Assembly (NCBI RefSeq): GCF_000160855.1
Contig: NZ_GG700752.1
Coordinates: 312,438 to 365,916 of the forward strand
Source: Lactobacillus helveticus DSM 20075 = CGMCC 1.1877
GTDB taxonomy: Bacteria; Bacillota; Bacilli; Lactobacillales; Lactobacillaceae
DNA length: 53,479 nucleotides
Reading direction: 5' to 3'
Position numbers and translations under genes: made by a program. Positions within the stretch are counted from its first letter, which is position 1; every line of letters starts with the position of its first letter. A model generated the notes under the pieces. The model was not told the DNA's origin. It was given only the letters and a program-made list of their open reading frames with translations, and did not search any database. Shown piece by piece: positions 17,068 to 26,645 of this stretch.

Positions 17068-17892
17068 ATGGTTGAAGGCAGAAGAGCTAATTTGCGACGA
17101 ATGGGGCAAGAACAAGCCAGCCAGTATAAGCGCATGATGGCTTTTGTGATCTTTTTGGCTGCGGCTTTAACATTGATAACGGCTACTTTTCTAAATCCTA
17201 TTTTTATGAAAAAACAGATTAGAACTAGTTATAATCAAGCCGTTGTTGTACGCCAAGTTAATAAAAATTTTGATGTTTTGGCAGATGTAATTGATGCTCG
17301 CGACGAAGATGATGCAAACTTACTTGCTCAGGCACAAACCCAGCCAATTGCCGACCATATAATTGATTATACGTTAGGCATTCACTGGTTTAAGGTTAAT
17401 AATCTGGGACTTGCTCAACAGATTTTAACGGATATTAATCAAGGGATTGATAAGGGCTCTTCAAGTGGAGCACAAGTAATCAATAATAAATTAAAAAAAC
17501 AGGGTGCTAATGCACCGTATGCAATTGTTAAGGCATTTGATTTAAATATCGTTACATTAGGTGCCAATATTGCTAGTTTATTGCTCATTGTTAATGTAAT
17601 CATTGTAATTGTGACTATTATTACTCTGATTTCATTAATTAATGACATGAGATCTAAGGCTTCTACAAGAATGCTAATTCATAATGCGACTGCGGCAGGA
17701 ATGTGGGCTGGTTTTTGGTTGATCCTAATTTCAGGATTATTAGCACTAGTTCCCGTAATTTTTGATGTTGATAACATTGAATTTGGTTCAATTCTTGAAA
17801 TCGGCAGTAGCGTCTTCTTAGAATATGTCATTGTTGGAGCAATTATTTACGTTATTTGTGCTATTCCTTGGCAAGCCACTTCAACTAAATAA
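17068..17892 (+). CDS. Membrane protein of unknown function, partner of the TetR regulator
   Basis: 274 residues. One N-terminal helix (about 23-43) is followed by a roughly 110-residue domain, probably extracytoplasmic, with many Asp and Gln. Three further helices lie in the C-terminal half. No transporter or enzyme motif was found. AAAGGGGAAT is a good ribosome site. The operon position suggests the TetR regulator controls its level. Confidence 0.65.
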   Translation: MVEGRRANLRRMGQEQASQYKRMMAFVIFLAAALTLITATFLNPIFMKKQIRTSYNQAVVVRQVNKNFDVLADVIDARDEDDANLLAQAQTQPIADHIIDYTLGIHWFKVNNLGLAQQILTDINQGIDKGSSSGAQVINNKLKKQGANAPYAIVKAFDLNIVTLGANIASLLLIVNVIIVIVTIITLISLINDMRSKASTRMLIHNATAAGMWAGFWLILISGLLALVPVIFDVDNIEFGSILEIGSSVFLEYVIVGAIIYVICAIPWQATSTK

Positions 17893-17898
17893 GTTTAG

Positions 17899-17932
17899 AA
17901 ACCGTAATCATGCGACCATGATTGCGGTTTTT
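17899..17932 (+). terminator. Terminator after the TetR/membrane-protein pair
   Basis: AAACCGTAATCATG (17899-17912) pairs with CATGATTGCGGTTT (17917-17930) with one G-U pair and a CGAC loop, then T. Confidence 0.85.
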
Positions 17933-18015
17933 CTTGCAATGACGAATTTTCTGTATATAATTAAAAAATAATTAATAATTTTAGGTATATTTAACGAGAA
18001 AAATAGGTGAATTTT

Positions 18016-19500
18016 ATGAAAAAAGCAAAAATTGTTAATTTGTTTCTTGCTTTCATTACAATAATTTCGACCCTTTTTTTGTTTAATCAACCAGTCGCTG
18101 CTGCAGATAAAAAGGTAGCCAGTGACTCCGTAATGAAGAAGATTAAACAGTCGAAAGAATTAGTAGTGGGCACATCTGCAGACTACCCGCCACTTGAATT
18201 TACCACTAGTGTAAATGGCAATACCAAGTATGTTGGGGTAGATATTGAACTAGCTAAAGATATTGCAAAGGATTTACATGCTAAGCTTGTAATTAAAAAT
18301 ATGAGTTTTGACTCTCTTTTAGTTGCACTTGAAACGGGCAAGGTTGACATGGTTATTTCTGCCATGACACCTAACCCTGAAAGAAAAAAGAGCGTAGACT
18401 TTTCACAGATTTATTACAAGCCAAGTGGTGAATATTTCTTAATTAATAAGCGTGACCAAACTAAGTATAAGAAAATTAAGGATTTTGCTGGTCAAACCGT
18501 TGGTGCTCAAACTGGTAGTATTCAATATCAATTGATTCAGTCGCAAATGAAAAAATCTAAGGCTAAGGGTTTAGGTAAGATCAACAACTTAGTTTTGGCT
18601 TTGAAGTCTGGCAAGATGTCTGGTGTAGTAATGGAAGAATTAACTGCCAAGGCATATGCTAAAAATGATAATAGCTTAATGGCTGTTAGAAGTGATTTGC
18701 GCGAAGAGCAAGCAGGTAATGCGGTAGCGATTGCTAAGGGACAACCAGGCTTAGTAAAGGCGGTTAATAAGACAATTAGCCGCGTTGAAAAAGAAGACTT
18801 GATCAACAAGAAGTATTTGCCTGAAGCCGCTAAATACATGAAGACAGCGCAAAAGACTAATACGATGGCGAAATACGCTCCATATTTTGTTAAGGGAATC
18901 GAATACACCATTATTATCACTGTCTTCTCTGTTTTAATTGGTATCGTATTAGGAATGCTTTTAGCATTAATGCGCTTGTCCAAGAACAAGTTGTTACACT
19001 GGATTGCGGTTTGCTACATTGAATTTATCCGTGGTACGCCGCAAATGGTCCAAATTTTGTTTGTTTACTTTGGCGTTGGGGCCCTTATTTCAAACTTATC
19101 TGCATTAGTAGCAGGTATTATTGCGATTGGACTTAATTCAGGTGCTTATGTTGCTGAAGATATTAGATCAGGAATTGCTTCAGTTGCTAAGGGACAAACA
19201 GAAGCTGCTAGATCTCTTGGTTTGAGTCAAGCTAAGGCATACCGTTACGTAATTATTCCACAAGCATTGAAGAATATTTGGCCAGCTTTAGATAACGAAT
19301 TTATCACTTTGCTTAAAGATAGTTCATTAGTTTCAGTGATTGGGGTAACTGAATTGATGTACCAAACTGAACTTATTCAAACTTCAACTTACCGTGGCGT
19401 ATTGCCATTATTCATTGCGATGATTATTTACTTCATCATGACCTTTACTTTGACTAGATTGCTTAACTATTTCGAAAGACGGATGAAACACAATGACTAA
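18016..19500 (+). CDS. Fused substrate-binding protein and permease of a polar amino-acid ABC importer
   Basis: 494 residues. The signal peptide ends near AAADKK, the solute-binding domain opens with [13 protein letters not shown], and the C-terminal permease has about five helices and the [21 protein letters not shown] loop. ATG 18016 is chosen over GTG 18007 because AGGTGA lies 5-6 bp upstream of it. It is a paralogue of the importer at 2498-4108, but no riboswitch precedes it. The substrate is a polar amino acid, not further defined. It overlaps the ATPase gene by 8 bp. Confidence 0.9.
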   Translation: MKKAKIVNLFLAFITIISTLFLFNQPVAAADKKVASDSVMKKIKQSKELVVGTSADYPPLEFTTSVNGNTKYVGVDIELAKDIAKDLHAKLVIKNMSFDSLLVALETGKVDMVISAMTPNPERKKSVDFSQIYYKPSGEYFLINKRDQTKYKKIKDFAGQTVGAQTGSIQYQLIQSQMKKSKAKGLGKINNLVLALKSGKMSGVVMEELTAKAYAKNDNSLMAVRSDLREEQAGNAVAIAKGQPGLVKAVNKTISRVEKEDLINKKYLPEAAKYMKTAQKTNTMAKYAPYFVKGIEYTIIITVFSVLIGIVLGMLLALMRLSKNKLLHWIAVCYIEFIRGTPQMVQILFVYFGVGALISNLSALVAGIIAIGLNSGAYVAEDIRSGIASVAKGQTEAARSLGLSQAKAYRYVIIPQALKNIWPALDNEFITLLKDSSLVSVIGVTELMYQTELIQTSTYRGVLPLFIAMIIYFIMTFTLTRLLNYFERRMKHND

Positions 19501-20230
19501 AATGATTGATATTCAACATCTAAAAAAGACTTTTGGTGAAAATGAAGTATTAAAAGATATTTCAGCCACCGTAAATAAAGGACAGGTAATTTGTATTATT
19601 GGACCTTCTGGTTCTGGTAAAAGTACTTTTTTGCGCTGTCTAAACGTGTTGGAACATCCTACAGCTGGAAAAATTGTTTTTGATGGCACAGATTTAGCTA
19701 GCTTAAAAGATGGCAAAGAATTAGATCAATTACGAGAAAAAATGGGAATGGTTTTCCAGAACTTCAACCTTTTCCCTAATATGAATGTAATTGAAAATGT
19801 AAAGCTTGCACCAATGAAAGTTAAAGGCGTTAGTGAAAAAGAAGCTGAGCAAAAAGGCTTAGAGCTTTTAGAAAAAGTAGGCTTGGCTGATCGTGCTAAG
19901 CAATTCCCAGCTAGCCTATCAGGTGGTCAACAGCAGCGTGTGGCCATTGCCAGAGCTTTAGCGATGGATCCTGAAGTAATGCTGTTTGATGAACCTACTA
20001 GTGCCTTAGATCCAGAAATGGTGGGGGAAGTTTTAAAGACAATGCAAGATTTGGCTAATTCAGGGATGACAATGGTAATCGTAACCCATGAAATGGGCTT
20101 TGCTCGTGAAGTAGCCGATGAAATCTGGTTTATGGCAGATGGCTATTTGCAAGAAAAAGGAACTCCTGAAGAGGTCTTTGAACATCCAACTAGTGATCGT
20201 GCTAAAGATTTCTTATCAAAAGTTTTGTAA
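19493..20230 (+). CDS. Polar amino-acid ABC transporter ATP-binding protein (GlnQ type)
   Basis: A 245-residue ATPase with Walker [10 protein letters not shown] (near 38), the signature LSGGQQQR and Walker [15 protein letters not shown]. It energises the permease encoded just upstream; the two genes overlap by 8 bp. A terminator follows at once. It is a paralogue of the ATPase at 1743. Confidence 0.93.
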   Translation: MTKMIDIQHLKKTFGENEVLKDISATVNKGQVICIIGPSGSGKSTFLRCLNVLEHPTAGKIVFDGTDLASLKDGKELDQLREKMGMVFQNFNLFPNMNVIENVKLAPMKVKGVSEKEAEQKGLELLEKVGLADRAKQFPASLSGGQQQRVAIARALAMDPEVMLFDEPTSALDPEMVGEVLKTMQDLANSGMTMVIVTHEMGFAREVADEIWFMADGYLQEKGTPEEVFEHPTSDRAKDFLSKVL

Positions 20231-20232
20231 AC

Positions 20233-20262
20233 AAAAATCCAAGCGTTTTGCTTGGATTTTTT
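20233..20262. terminator. Terminator between the ABC importer and the convergent CAP gene
   Basis: AAAAATCCAAGC (20233-20244) pairs with GCTTGGATTTTT (20250-20261) around GTTTT. Confidence 0.85.
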
Positions 20263-20266
20263 CATT

Positions 20267-21502
20267 TCATTCTGTGATGATGAGATTTTTCAATGCGTAC
20301 TGTCTTATAAAAAAATTTTGATTCCATCCATCTTCGGCTAAAGTATTAAGCAGATTGTTGGATTGGTTTGGCAGAATTGCAGCCTTAGGCATAATAACAG
20401 CACGCAGAATTTTATTTTGCTTTAGTAAAGGTGACTGCACTTCCGTTTTATTGCTTAAAGTGGTAGCAGATTGATTGGCTACTGGAGCAGTAGTGTAGTT
20501 GGTGGTATCGTTAGTACCATCTTGTTTGAACAGTTTAAAGGTATATTTATAAACGCCCTTAATATTTATTTCGTATTCATGTCCAGCTACAAGTTGCGTA
20601 TTTGCTGGAGAATAAGTAATAATCGTTTTGAAATTGCCATAGCCACTAGAACTATAATTCTTGACGTGAGTGGCACTGGTTGTGATCCCTGTATCTAAAT
20701 CCTTGATTGATATTTCTGGCTTGGAGTTAACTGTTTTGTCAGATAAGTAAAGTGACCAAACAGTTTTGTTACCAGTAGCTAATTCTACAGGGAATAAACG
20801 CATGCTAGGGTAGGCCACTACAGGTTGGTTAGCTGCTCGAAACATATCATTGGTGTTCAGTACTTTTTGAACAGAATAGCGGTAGCCATTTTTACCGTAT
20901 GCTGCTCCAATTCCAGTAGTAGTCAACCGAGTGGAAAGAAGCCAAGCACGGTGTCCTGTATCTGATCCGGTTAAGTTATAGTGGTCAGTTACAAGGTCCG
21001 TGATAACGTCACCAGCTGATTGATGCGAAACGTTGAAATTCAAGTTGGAAGTTTCAGAAGTATCTTTAGCTAGTTTCCAAGTGCCTTTTGAAATATAACT
21101 AGGTCTTTTCTCACTGGGAAGACCATGCTGATTAATAAACGGATTGGCATTAATTGCTGCCATCACTGCTGCAGTTTTTTGAGCATTATTGTTAAAAGTA
21201 GTAGTTGCAGTTACATTGGGTAAACCGAACAAAGAACGATAATAATTAATGTAATCGACTTGTGTTTGAATATATTTTGGATTTAAAGCTCCTGCATTGA
21301 ATTTCTTCTTTAAATGTGGCTTTTTGGCGTAAATGTTTTGGATACTATAGCGGGTTTTATTGAGATTGCCGTATTCTTTTTGAAAACTGTGTACTTCGTT
21401 AATCTCTTGAGTAGTAAAAGTTGCACCCTTTGCAGTTTGACCAATAAATGGCACACATAAAATCGCTGCAATTGTAGTGATAGAGATTTTCCGTAGAAGC
21501 AT
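20267..21502 (-). CDS. Secreted CAP/SCP-domain protein
   Basis: A 411-residue exported protein. The signal peptide (LLRKISITTIAAILCVPFIG) probably ends after AKG near residue 26. The CAP domain spans roughly residues 90-230, with YINYYRSLFGLPNV, a His in the Gly-Leu-Pro region, VSHQSAGDVI and the GHRAWLL signature. A C-terminal domain of about 150 residues has no recognised motif and no LPXTG. CAP proteins of lactobacilli are secreted or loosely cell-wall associated, function unsettled. The gene is a single unit divergent from ddl. Confidence 0.85.
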   Translation of the reverse strand: MLLRKISITTIAAILCVPFIGQTAKGATFTTQEINEVHSFQKEYGNLNKTRYSIQNIYAKKPHLKKKFNAGALNPKYIQTQVDYINYYRSLFGLPNVTATTTFNNNAQKTAAVMAAINANPFINQHGLPSEKRPSYISKGTWKLAKDTSETSNLNFNVSHQSAGDVITDLVTDHYNLTGSDTGHRAWLLSTRLTTTGIGAAYGKNGYRYSVQKVLNTNDMFRAANQPVVAYPSMRLFPVELATGNKTVWSLYLSDKTVNSKPEISIKDLDTGITTSATHVKNYSSSGYGNFKTIITYSPANTQLVAGHEYEINIKGVYKYTFKLFKQDGTNDTTNYTTAPVANQSATTLSNKTEVQSPLLKQNKILRAVIMPKAAILPNQSNNLLNTLAEDGWNQNFFIRQYALKNLIITE

Positions 21503-21657
21503 ATTTTTAACTCCCTTCTAGGATCTTTTAGTCTATTTAAATAATTATAAACTATTGTGAAAAGGCTTTAGTAAAAAAATATTCTATAATTTTAAGTTTT
21601 TTTGGTATTCTTTGCGTATAATAAAGGTTTGGTAACATTTAAAAGAGGTATAAAACA

Positions 21658-22740
21658 ATGACTAAAAAAACACAAGTTGGATTGATTTTTGGTGGTAACT
21701 CATCAGAATATGAAGTATCAATTGTTTCATGTCGTAATATTTATAAAGCAATTGATAAAGAAAAATTTGATGTACACCCAATTTGGATTACTAATGAAGG
21801 CTACTTTGCAAATGAAGAAGAAAGTTTCAAGGTTTTAGAAGATCCTTCATACCAAGTAAAGAACCCACACAAGGTTCACAATATTTCTAATTTAATTGAA
21901 TTAGAAAACTTACCAGAAATTGATGTCTTTTTCCCTATTGTTCACGGTAACTTGGGTGAAGACGGCGTTTTACAAGGTTTATTCCGTTTGATGAATAAGC
22001 CATTCGTTGGTGATGACGTCTTGGCTGCTGCCGTAACCATGGACAAAGAATTTACCAAGATTTTAGCTCAAAGAGTTGGCGTTCCTGTTGCTGACTGGAT
22101 CACAATTAAACGTTTTGAATACGATGACAAAAATAATGATAAACTTGATTATGAAAAAGTTGCTGAAAAACTTGGCCGTGACATGTTTGTTAAGCCATCT
22201 AACCAAGGTTCATCAGTTGGTGTTAGCCATGTAACTAACGCTGATGAATATGCAGCAGCATTAAAAGAAGCATTTAAGTACGATGACAAGGTATTAGTTG
22301 AAGAAACTGTTCCTGGTACTGAAGTAGAAACTGCCGTACTAGGTAACGACAAGCCAATTGTAGCAGGTGTGGGACAAATCACCAATGCAAAAGGCTCATT
22401 CTACAGCTATAAGAACAAATACGATGACAATTCAACTTCTAAGTTACAAATCCCTGCAGATTTGCCACAAGAAATTATTGACACCGTAAGAAGAAATGCT
22501 CGTAAAGTTTATGAAGTTACCGAATGTAGTGGTATGGCTAGAATTGACTCTATGCTTACTCCAGGTGGTAAAGTAGTATTGACTGAAGTTAATGCTCTTC
22601 CAGGCTTTACTAATATCAGTATGTATCCTAAGTTGTTTGAAGAAGCAGGTGTTCCTTACACTGAGTTAATTACTCGTTTGATTGAAGTAGGAATGGAACG
22701 TTTTGATCATAAGAAGACTTTGCTTCATAAGCACGATTAA
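21658..22740 (+). CDS. ddl: D-alanine--D-alanine ligase
   Basis: A 360-residue ATP-grasp enzyme joining two D-alanines for peptidoglycan. It has FGGNSSEYEVS near residue 12, FPIVHGNLGEDG, VKPSNQGSSVGVS, VEETVPGTEVE and the C-terminal EVNALPGFT. The specificity loop reads SFYSYKNKY: the Tyr (not Phe) at its end predicts D-Ala-D-Ala and hence vancomycin sensitivity, as in the acidophilus group and unlike many other lactobacilli. A TATAAT at 21617-21622 and an AAGAGGTAT ribosome site precede it. The MerR-like gene follows after 27 bp. Confidence 0.95.
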   Translation: MTKKTQVGLIFGGNSSEYEVSIVSCRNIYKAIDKEKFDVHPIWITNEGYFANEEESFKVLEDPSYQVKNPHKVHNISNLIELENLPEIDVFFPIVHGNLGEDGVLQGLFRLMNKPFVGDDVLAAAVTMDKEFTKILAQRVGVPVADWITIKRFEYDDKNNDKLDYEKVAEKLGRDMFVKPSNQGSSVGVSHVTNADEYAAALKEAFKYDDKVLVEETVPGTEVETAVLGNDKPIVAGVGQITNAKGSFYSYKNKYDDNSTSKLQIPADLPQEIIDTVRRNARKVYEVTECSGMARIDSMLTPGGKVVLTEVNALPGFTNISMYPKLFEEAGVPYTELITRLIEVGMERFDHKKTLLHKHD

Positions 22741-22767
22741 TACCCAATTTTATAGAGGTAGATTTTA

Positions 22768-23385
22768 ATGACGACTAATAAGCATGATTTTGAAGAACTC
22801 GCTGCACCTAAGGTAGCTGCAAAAGAATTAGGAATAGGTGTTGCCACATTAAGAAAATATTCTTTAATCGTGGAAAAAGTAACGGGCAATTCAAACTATT
22901 TTGCCCGGACTAAGCAGAAGGCACGTTTATATCATCAAAAGGATATTGACGATTTGAAGGCTTTCCATCACTTGTCTAAGAATAGTGGCTTGACTTTGCA
23001 AGAGGCGGCTCGTCAAATTTATGCTGTTAGTGAAAAGGGCGAAGAACCTAAGGTCAAGGAACCTGTGCGCTATACTGCTAATGATGTGATGGATACGCAA
23101 CAAGTAGTTAAGCTTTTGAATACCTTGCAAAAGACTATTTCAAATCAAAATGAAGCGATCAGTTCTTTGCAAAAACAATTGAATGTCATTCAAAAGCAGA
23201 ATGAAGATTTGATTGAAGCACAAAAGCAACTTGCTGCACCAAAAGATAATAGCGATAAAATCGCTGCTTTACCTGATATTTCTGGCGTTGTTGCTGATGA
23301 CGATGAAAAATCAAAAGATGTTGCAGAAAAACGCGAAGAAGTAAAAGAAGACATGCATAAGAATCAAGAAGAGATGCATGACTAA
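22768..23385 (+). CDS. MerR-like DNA-binding protein with coiled coil, shortened by an in-frame stop
   Basis: 205 residues before the stop. The N-terminal 70 residues (AAKELGIGVATLRKYSLIVEK...KARLYHQKDIDDLKAFHHLS) resemble a MerR-type winged helix. The middle (about 110-155) is a heptad-rich coiled coil, and the tail is very acidic. The TAA at 23383 is followed by 40 in-frame sense codons that look like the natural C-terminus (see 23386-23508). It may therefore be a truncated gene. Relatives in lactobacilli are uncharacterised; the build recalls RacA-like or plasmid-segregation proteins. It is probably cotranscribed with ddl. Confidence 0.7.
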   Translation: MTTNKHDFEELAAPKVAAKELGIGVATLRKYSLIVEKVTGNSNYFARTKQKARLYHQKDIDDLKAFHHLSKNSGLTLQEAARQIYAVSEKGEEPKVKEPVRYTANDVMDTQQVVKLLNTLQKTISNQNEAISSLQKQLNVIQKQNEDLIEAQKQLAAPKDNSDKIAALPDISGVVADDDEKSKDVAEKREEVKEDMHKNQEEMHD

Positions 23386-23508
23386 ATTATTTCTAAAGCA
23401 AAAGAAAATGCTAAAAAACGGGCAACTGCAAATGTTCATCGTACCTTAGAGGATATGCAGCTTCCAGAAACTAAGGAACATTGGTGGCAAAAAATCTTTA
23501 AGTTTTAA
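23386..23508 (+). pseudogene. In-frame C-terminal remnant of the MerR-like protein
   Basis: Directly after the TAA at 23383-23385 the same frame stays open for 40 codons to TAA 23506. It encodes a charged helix (SKAKENAKKRATANVHRTLE) and the end LPETKEHWWQKIFKF. The Trp-rich tail recurs in lactobacillar proteins of this kind as I recall them, so the stop is probably a recent nonsense change. There is no ribosome site for separate translation. Confidence 0.65.
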
Positions 23509-23537
23509 GAAAGATTTAAGCAAAAAAGTAAAGAATT

Positions 23538-23572
23538 AAAAGGTAGCTTAACATAGGGCTGCCTTTTGTTTT
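23538..23572 (+). terminator. Terminator after the ddl/MerR-like transcript
   Basis: AAAAGGTAGC (23538-23547) pairs with GCTGCCTTTT (23558-23567) with one G-U pair, followed by GTTTT. Confidence 0.75.
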
Positions 23573-23612
23573 ACAGTAATAACTGTGAAAAAGAAATAGG
23601 GAGTTGTTACCG

Positions 23613-24746
23613 TTGAATTTTAAATGGAAAAAGCGCTACACAGCGGCAGTTATTGCTGCAATCGTTGGCGCTATTTTGACAGTGTTAACGTATTTTGCAA
23701 CTGATATTTATCAAAAAGATGAAGTTGCACTTATTACGGACAGTCAGATTAAAGATACTTTGATTGAAAAGAATGAGGATGTTTATAAGAATCAGGATCA
23801 AACGAGAGAACATATTCTACATTTAAAAGTATTATCTGGCAAACATAAGGGTGAAAAATATACCACCAAGAATATATATTATCCTTCACAGTTAACAACG
23901 CAGAAATATCGTGCTGGTCAACGTATTTTTGTCAATATTAAAAAGGGCGATCCGGCTATTGTTAACCCTAAACGTGATTGGGTATTAGTGATGGTAGTTA
24001 CGATTATGGTAGCGTTAATGATCGCCGTATCGGGGATGCATACGATTGCGTTAGTAGTCTCTATGGCAATCAGTTGGGCACTGTTTTATTTAGTCATTGT
24101 TTGGGATGTTCACCTAAATGGGGCACACATTATTTTGCTCTTCGGTTTAGCTGATATTGTTTTATCCTTCTTCAGTTTATTGATTGTTCAAGGCTTTAAT
24201 AAAAAAATGCTGGCAACTTGGTTAGCTACAGTTTTAGGTATTTTTGTTTCCTTTGCTTTATGCTACGTAATTATGCATGTGACCGGCGAATCAGAAATGA
24301 AATATGAAACAGGAGACTATGCAACGCAAGATCCACGTGGCTTGTTCCTAGCTCAAACATTAATCGGAATACTGGGAGCCGTTATGGATGAGGCAACCGA
24401 TATTATTTCTAGTTTATATGAATTGATTCAAACTAAGAAAGATATTACTATTCGTCAATTAGTACACAGTGGTCGAACCATGGGACAAGAAATCATGGGA
24501 CCATTGATTAATGTGTTAGTTTTAATTTTTATTGCAGGCGCATTGCCTGAAACAATTTTGTATTTGCGAGATAATAATACATTGGGCTCAGCATTTGGCT
24601 TCACCTTATCGCTTGGAGCAACGCAAAGTGTAATTTCGGCGATCGGAATTGTATTAACAGTCGTCTTTGCGACAGGCTGTAGTTTGCTTTTTGTTAAAGA
24701 TAAAGACTGGAAGAGTTTATTTAGAAGAGAAGGTGAGAATAAATGA
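23613..24746 (+). CDS. YibE/F-family membrane protein, first subunit
   Basis: About 377 residues. After one N-terminal helix comes an extracytoplasmic domain of about 100 residues, then seven or so helices with the YibE/F core (VSGMHTIALVVSMAISW, GAVMDEATDIISSLYE, GQEIMGPLINVLVLIFI). The family is widespread in Firmicutes and unassigned; transport has been proposed. Starts are all TTG here: 23604 is only 3 bp from the AGGGAG ribosome site, so I prefer TTG 23613. It overlaps the next gene by 4 bp (ATGA). Confidence 0.82.
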   Translation: MNFKWKKRYTAAVIAAIVGAILTVLTYFATDIYQKDEVALITDSQIKDTLIEKNEDVYKNQDQTREHILHLKVLSGKHKGEKYTTKNIYYPSQLTTQKYRAGQRIFVNIKKGDPAIVNPKRDWVLVMVVTIMVALMIAVSGMHTIALVVSMAISWALFYLVIVWDVHLNGAHIILLFGLADIVLSFFSLLIVQGFNKKMLATWLATVLGIFVSFALCYVIMHVTGESEMKYETGDYATQDPRGLFLAQTLIGILGAVMDEATDIISSLYELIQTKKDITIRQLVHSGRTMGQEIMGPLINVLVLIFIAGALPETILYLRDNNTLGSAFGFTLSLGATQSVISAIGIVLTVVFATGCSLLFVKDKDWKSLFRREGENK

Positions 24747-25528
24747 GTACGTTAATGGCATTAATTGTTGTTTTGGCTATTTTAATGACAATTGTTGGCG
24801 GAGAAACAGGAATTCGTAGTTTCTTTAGTGTCTTGATTAATACCATATTGTTAATTTTGGTAGCGATGCTAATTTCTTGGGGAATTAATATTGCAATTTT
24901 GACTTTGATTTTTATTCCATTAAAGCTAGTCACGATTATTTTCTTAGGTACGCATGATTATACAGTTGCCAAAAACTCGTTTTATTCTGCCTTCTTGATT
25001 TGTTTGATTGTGAGTGCATTTATTTGGGGATGCCAATATTTTGCTCAAGCTGCAGGCCTTGGCCCAGAAGCTGGAGAATTATTAGTTGGTCTTTCTCAGA
25101 TGCCAGGACTAGATTACCCAATGATTGCAGTTGCAGTCGCAATTTTCTCAACGTTGGGTGCAATTGCGGAAGCAGCGGTTGCAATGAGCTCAGGCTTATT
25201 AGAAATTAAAAAGCATAATCCAAATATCAGTGAAGAAGAATTAATGAGCAGTGGCAACGCTATTGGTACTGACGTGTTAGGTACTGCGATGAACACAATT
25301 CTATTCGGACTGTTTGGTAGCTTTTTAGCTCTGTTTTTATGGTATTTCCGTTTGCACTATACGATCGGTGAAGTCCTTAATGAAAAACTTTTTGTTAATG
25401 AAGCCTTAATTATCATGTATTCTTTAATAGGGGTTATTTTAACAGTGCCTCTGTCATCCTTTATGTTGTCTAGAGGGATGAGTAAGAAGGGACTAAAAAA
25501 TGAAAGTAGAAAATCTGACCATAACTAA
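24743..25528 (+). CDS. YibE/F-family membrane protein, second subunit
   Basis: 261 residues with about seven helices. The family segments YPMIAVAVAIFSTLGAIAEAAVAMSSGLLEI and GNAIGTDVLGTAMNTILFGLFGS are clear. The ATGA overlap with the first YibE/F gene and their similar cores suggest the two proteins form one complex. Its last 29 bp overlap the esterase gene. Confidence 0.82.
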   Translation: MSTLMALIVVLAILMTIVGGETGIRSFFSVLINTILLILVAMLISWGINIAILTLIFIPLKLVTIIFLGTHDYTVAKNSFYSAFLICLIVSAFIWGCQYFAQAAGLGPEAGELLVGLSQMPGLDYPMIAVAVAIFSTLGAIAEAAVAMSSGLLEIKKHNPNISEEELMSSGNAIGTDVLGTAMNTILFGLFGSFLALFLWYFRLHYTIGEVLNEKLFVNEALIIMYSLIGVILTVPLSSFMLSRGMSKKGLKNESRKSDHN

Positions 25529-26321
25529 TTTTAATAAGCGTGAATTTAAGATCCATACTTATGTGCTGGATCAAAATCCAGAATTAGTGGAACAAAAACG
25601 CCCTTTAGCAATTGTGGTTCCAGGAGGTAGTTTTAATCATTTATCTAAAAGAGAAGGCGAACCAGTAGCACTCGCTTTTAATAATCAAGGCTTTAATAGT
25701 GTGGTTATGGAATATAACTTAGTTCAAGCTCCAGGTAAGATCTATCCGGATGCTGGTCTTGATGTACTTACTACGGTTAAATATTTTAGAGATCATGCAG
25801 ATGAGTATCATTTGGATCCTAATCGCATTTTGACGGTTGGCTTTTCCGCTGGTGGTCACGTAGTTAGTTCGGCTAATAACATGGCTTTGAGCAGTGATTA
25901 TCAGAGTAAATATGGTTTTAATAAAGATGATGTATTGCCTAATAAGACGATTCTAGGTTATCCATTGATCGATATTAAGAAAATTGGTTTTCCAATTCCA
26001 AATGATCAAAAGGATAAGATGCCAGTAGAACCGGAATTATTAGATAGTGCATTAGGTGTTACACCTGAAATACCAGATACATTTATTTTCCAAGCTTGGG
26101 ATGATCCAATTGTCTTGATTGGCAATTCAATTGAATACATTGGTGCTTTGAATAAGAATAATGTAAAAACTGAAGCACACTTATTCAATCATGGCTATCA
26201 TGGCTTTTCTTTAGCACGTCATAATGTGAAATCTAAGGGACGTGAATGGCAGGAAAATCCACATGCGGCTCATTGGTTTAACTTGGCGATGGAATGGCTG
26301 AGAAGCGAATGGGGTGAGTAA
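25500..26321 (+). CDS. Alpha/beta hydrolase of the acetyl-esterase (Aes/BD-FAE) type
   Basis: A 273-residue cytoplasmic esterase. The oxyanion region reads VVPGGSFNHLSKREGEP (HGG replaced by PGG, as in xylan-esterase-like members). The nucleophile is in GFSAGGH near residue 121, an Asp in WDDPIV is a candidate acid, and a late His in NHGYHGFSLA completes the triad. It likely deacylates small acylated sugars or other esters. The ATG lies inside the YibE/F gene with AAGAAGG 8 bp upstream, so translation is coupled. Confidence 0.85.
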   Translation: MKVENLTITNFNKREFKIHTYVLDQNPELVEQKRPLAIVVPGGSFNHLSKREGEPVALAFNNQGFNSVVMEYNLVQAPGKIYPDAGLDVLTTVKYFRDHADEYHLDPNRILTVGFSAGGHVVSSANNMALSSDYQSKYGFNKDDVLPNKTILGYPLIDIKKIGFPIPNDQKDKMPVEPELLDSALGVTPEIPDTFIFQAWDDPIVLIGNSIEYIGALNKNNVKTEAHLFNHGYHGFSLARHNVKSKGREWQENPHAAHWFNLAMEWLRSEWGE

Positions 26322-26395
26322 AAAAGCATTGCGTCATCGGCTTTAGTTTGTGCTAGAGTTGGTACTTAATAAATGAAATTAAGGCTGTTGAAACT

Positions 26396-26599
26396 ATGCA
26401 TGATATCTATCACGTTATTTTGAAGAATCGTAAAATCGATCGTTTGATTATGCCATTTGAAGCATTGTATTGCGTGTGGCTGATTATTACTTTGATCTTG
26501 AATTTTAAATTATTTGCATATTCAATCGATGCGCAATTTGTGTTAATTACGTTGTTTTACTTTAGTGGTTGGATATCATCATTGGTTAAAAAAACATAA
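26396..26599 (+). CDS. Small two-helix membrane protein
   Basis: 67 residues: a charged N-terminus (HDIYHVILKNRKIDR) and two hydrophobic helices (about 24-38 and 46-61). No family is recognised. A weak AAGG-type site lies 11 bp before the ATG. It lies between the esterase and a strong terminator, so it may be the last gene of the YibE/F operon. Coding status is plausible rather than certain. Confidence 0.5.
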   Translation: MHDIYHVILKNRKIDRLIMPFEALYCVWLIITLILNFKLFAYSIDAQFVLITLFYFSGWISSLVKKT

Positions 26600-26610
26600 A
26601 ATGAAGCAGT

Positions 26611-26643
26611 AAAAAAGAGTTCTCATCATGAGAACTCTTTTTT
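26611..26643. terminator. Bidirectional terminator between the YibE/F operon and the GH31 gene
   Basis: AAAAAAGAGTTCTCA (26611-26625) pairs perfectly with TGAGAACTCTTTTTT (26629-26643), loop TCA. Confidence 0.9.
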
Positions 26644-26645
26644 AC

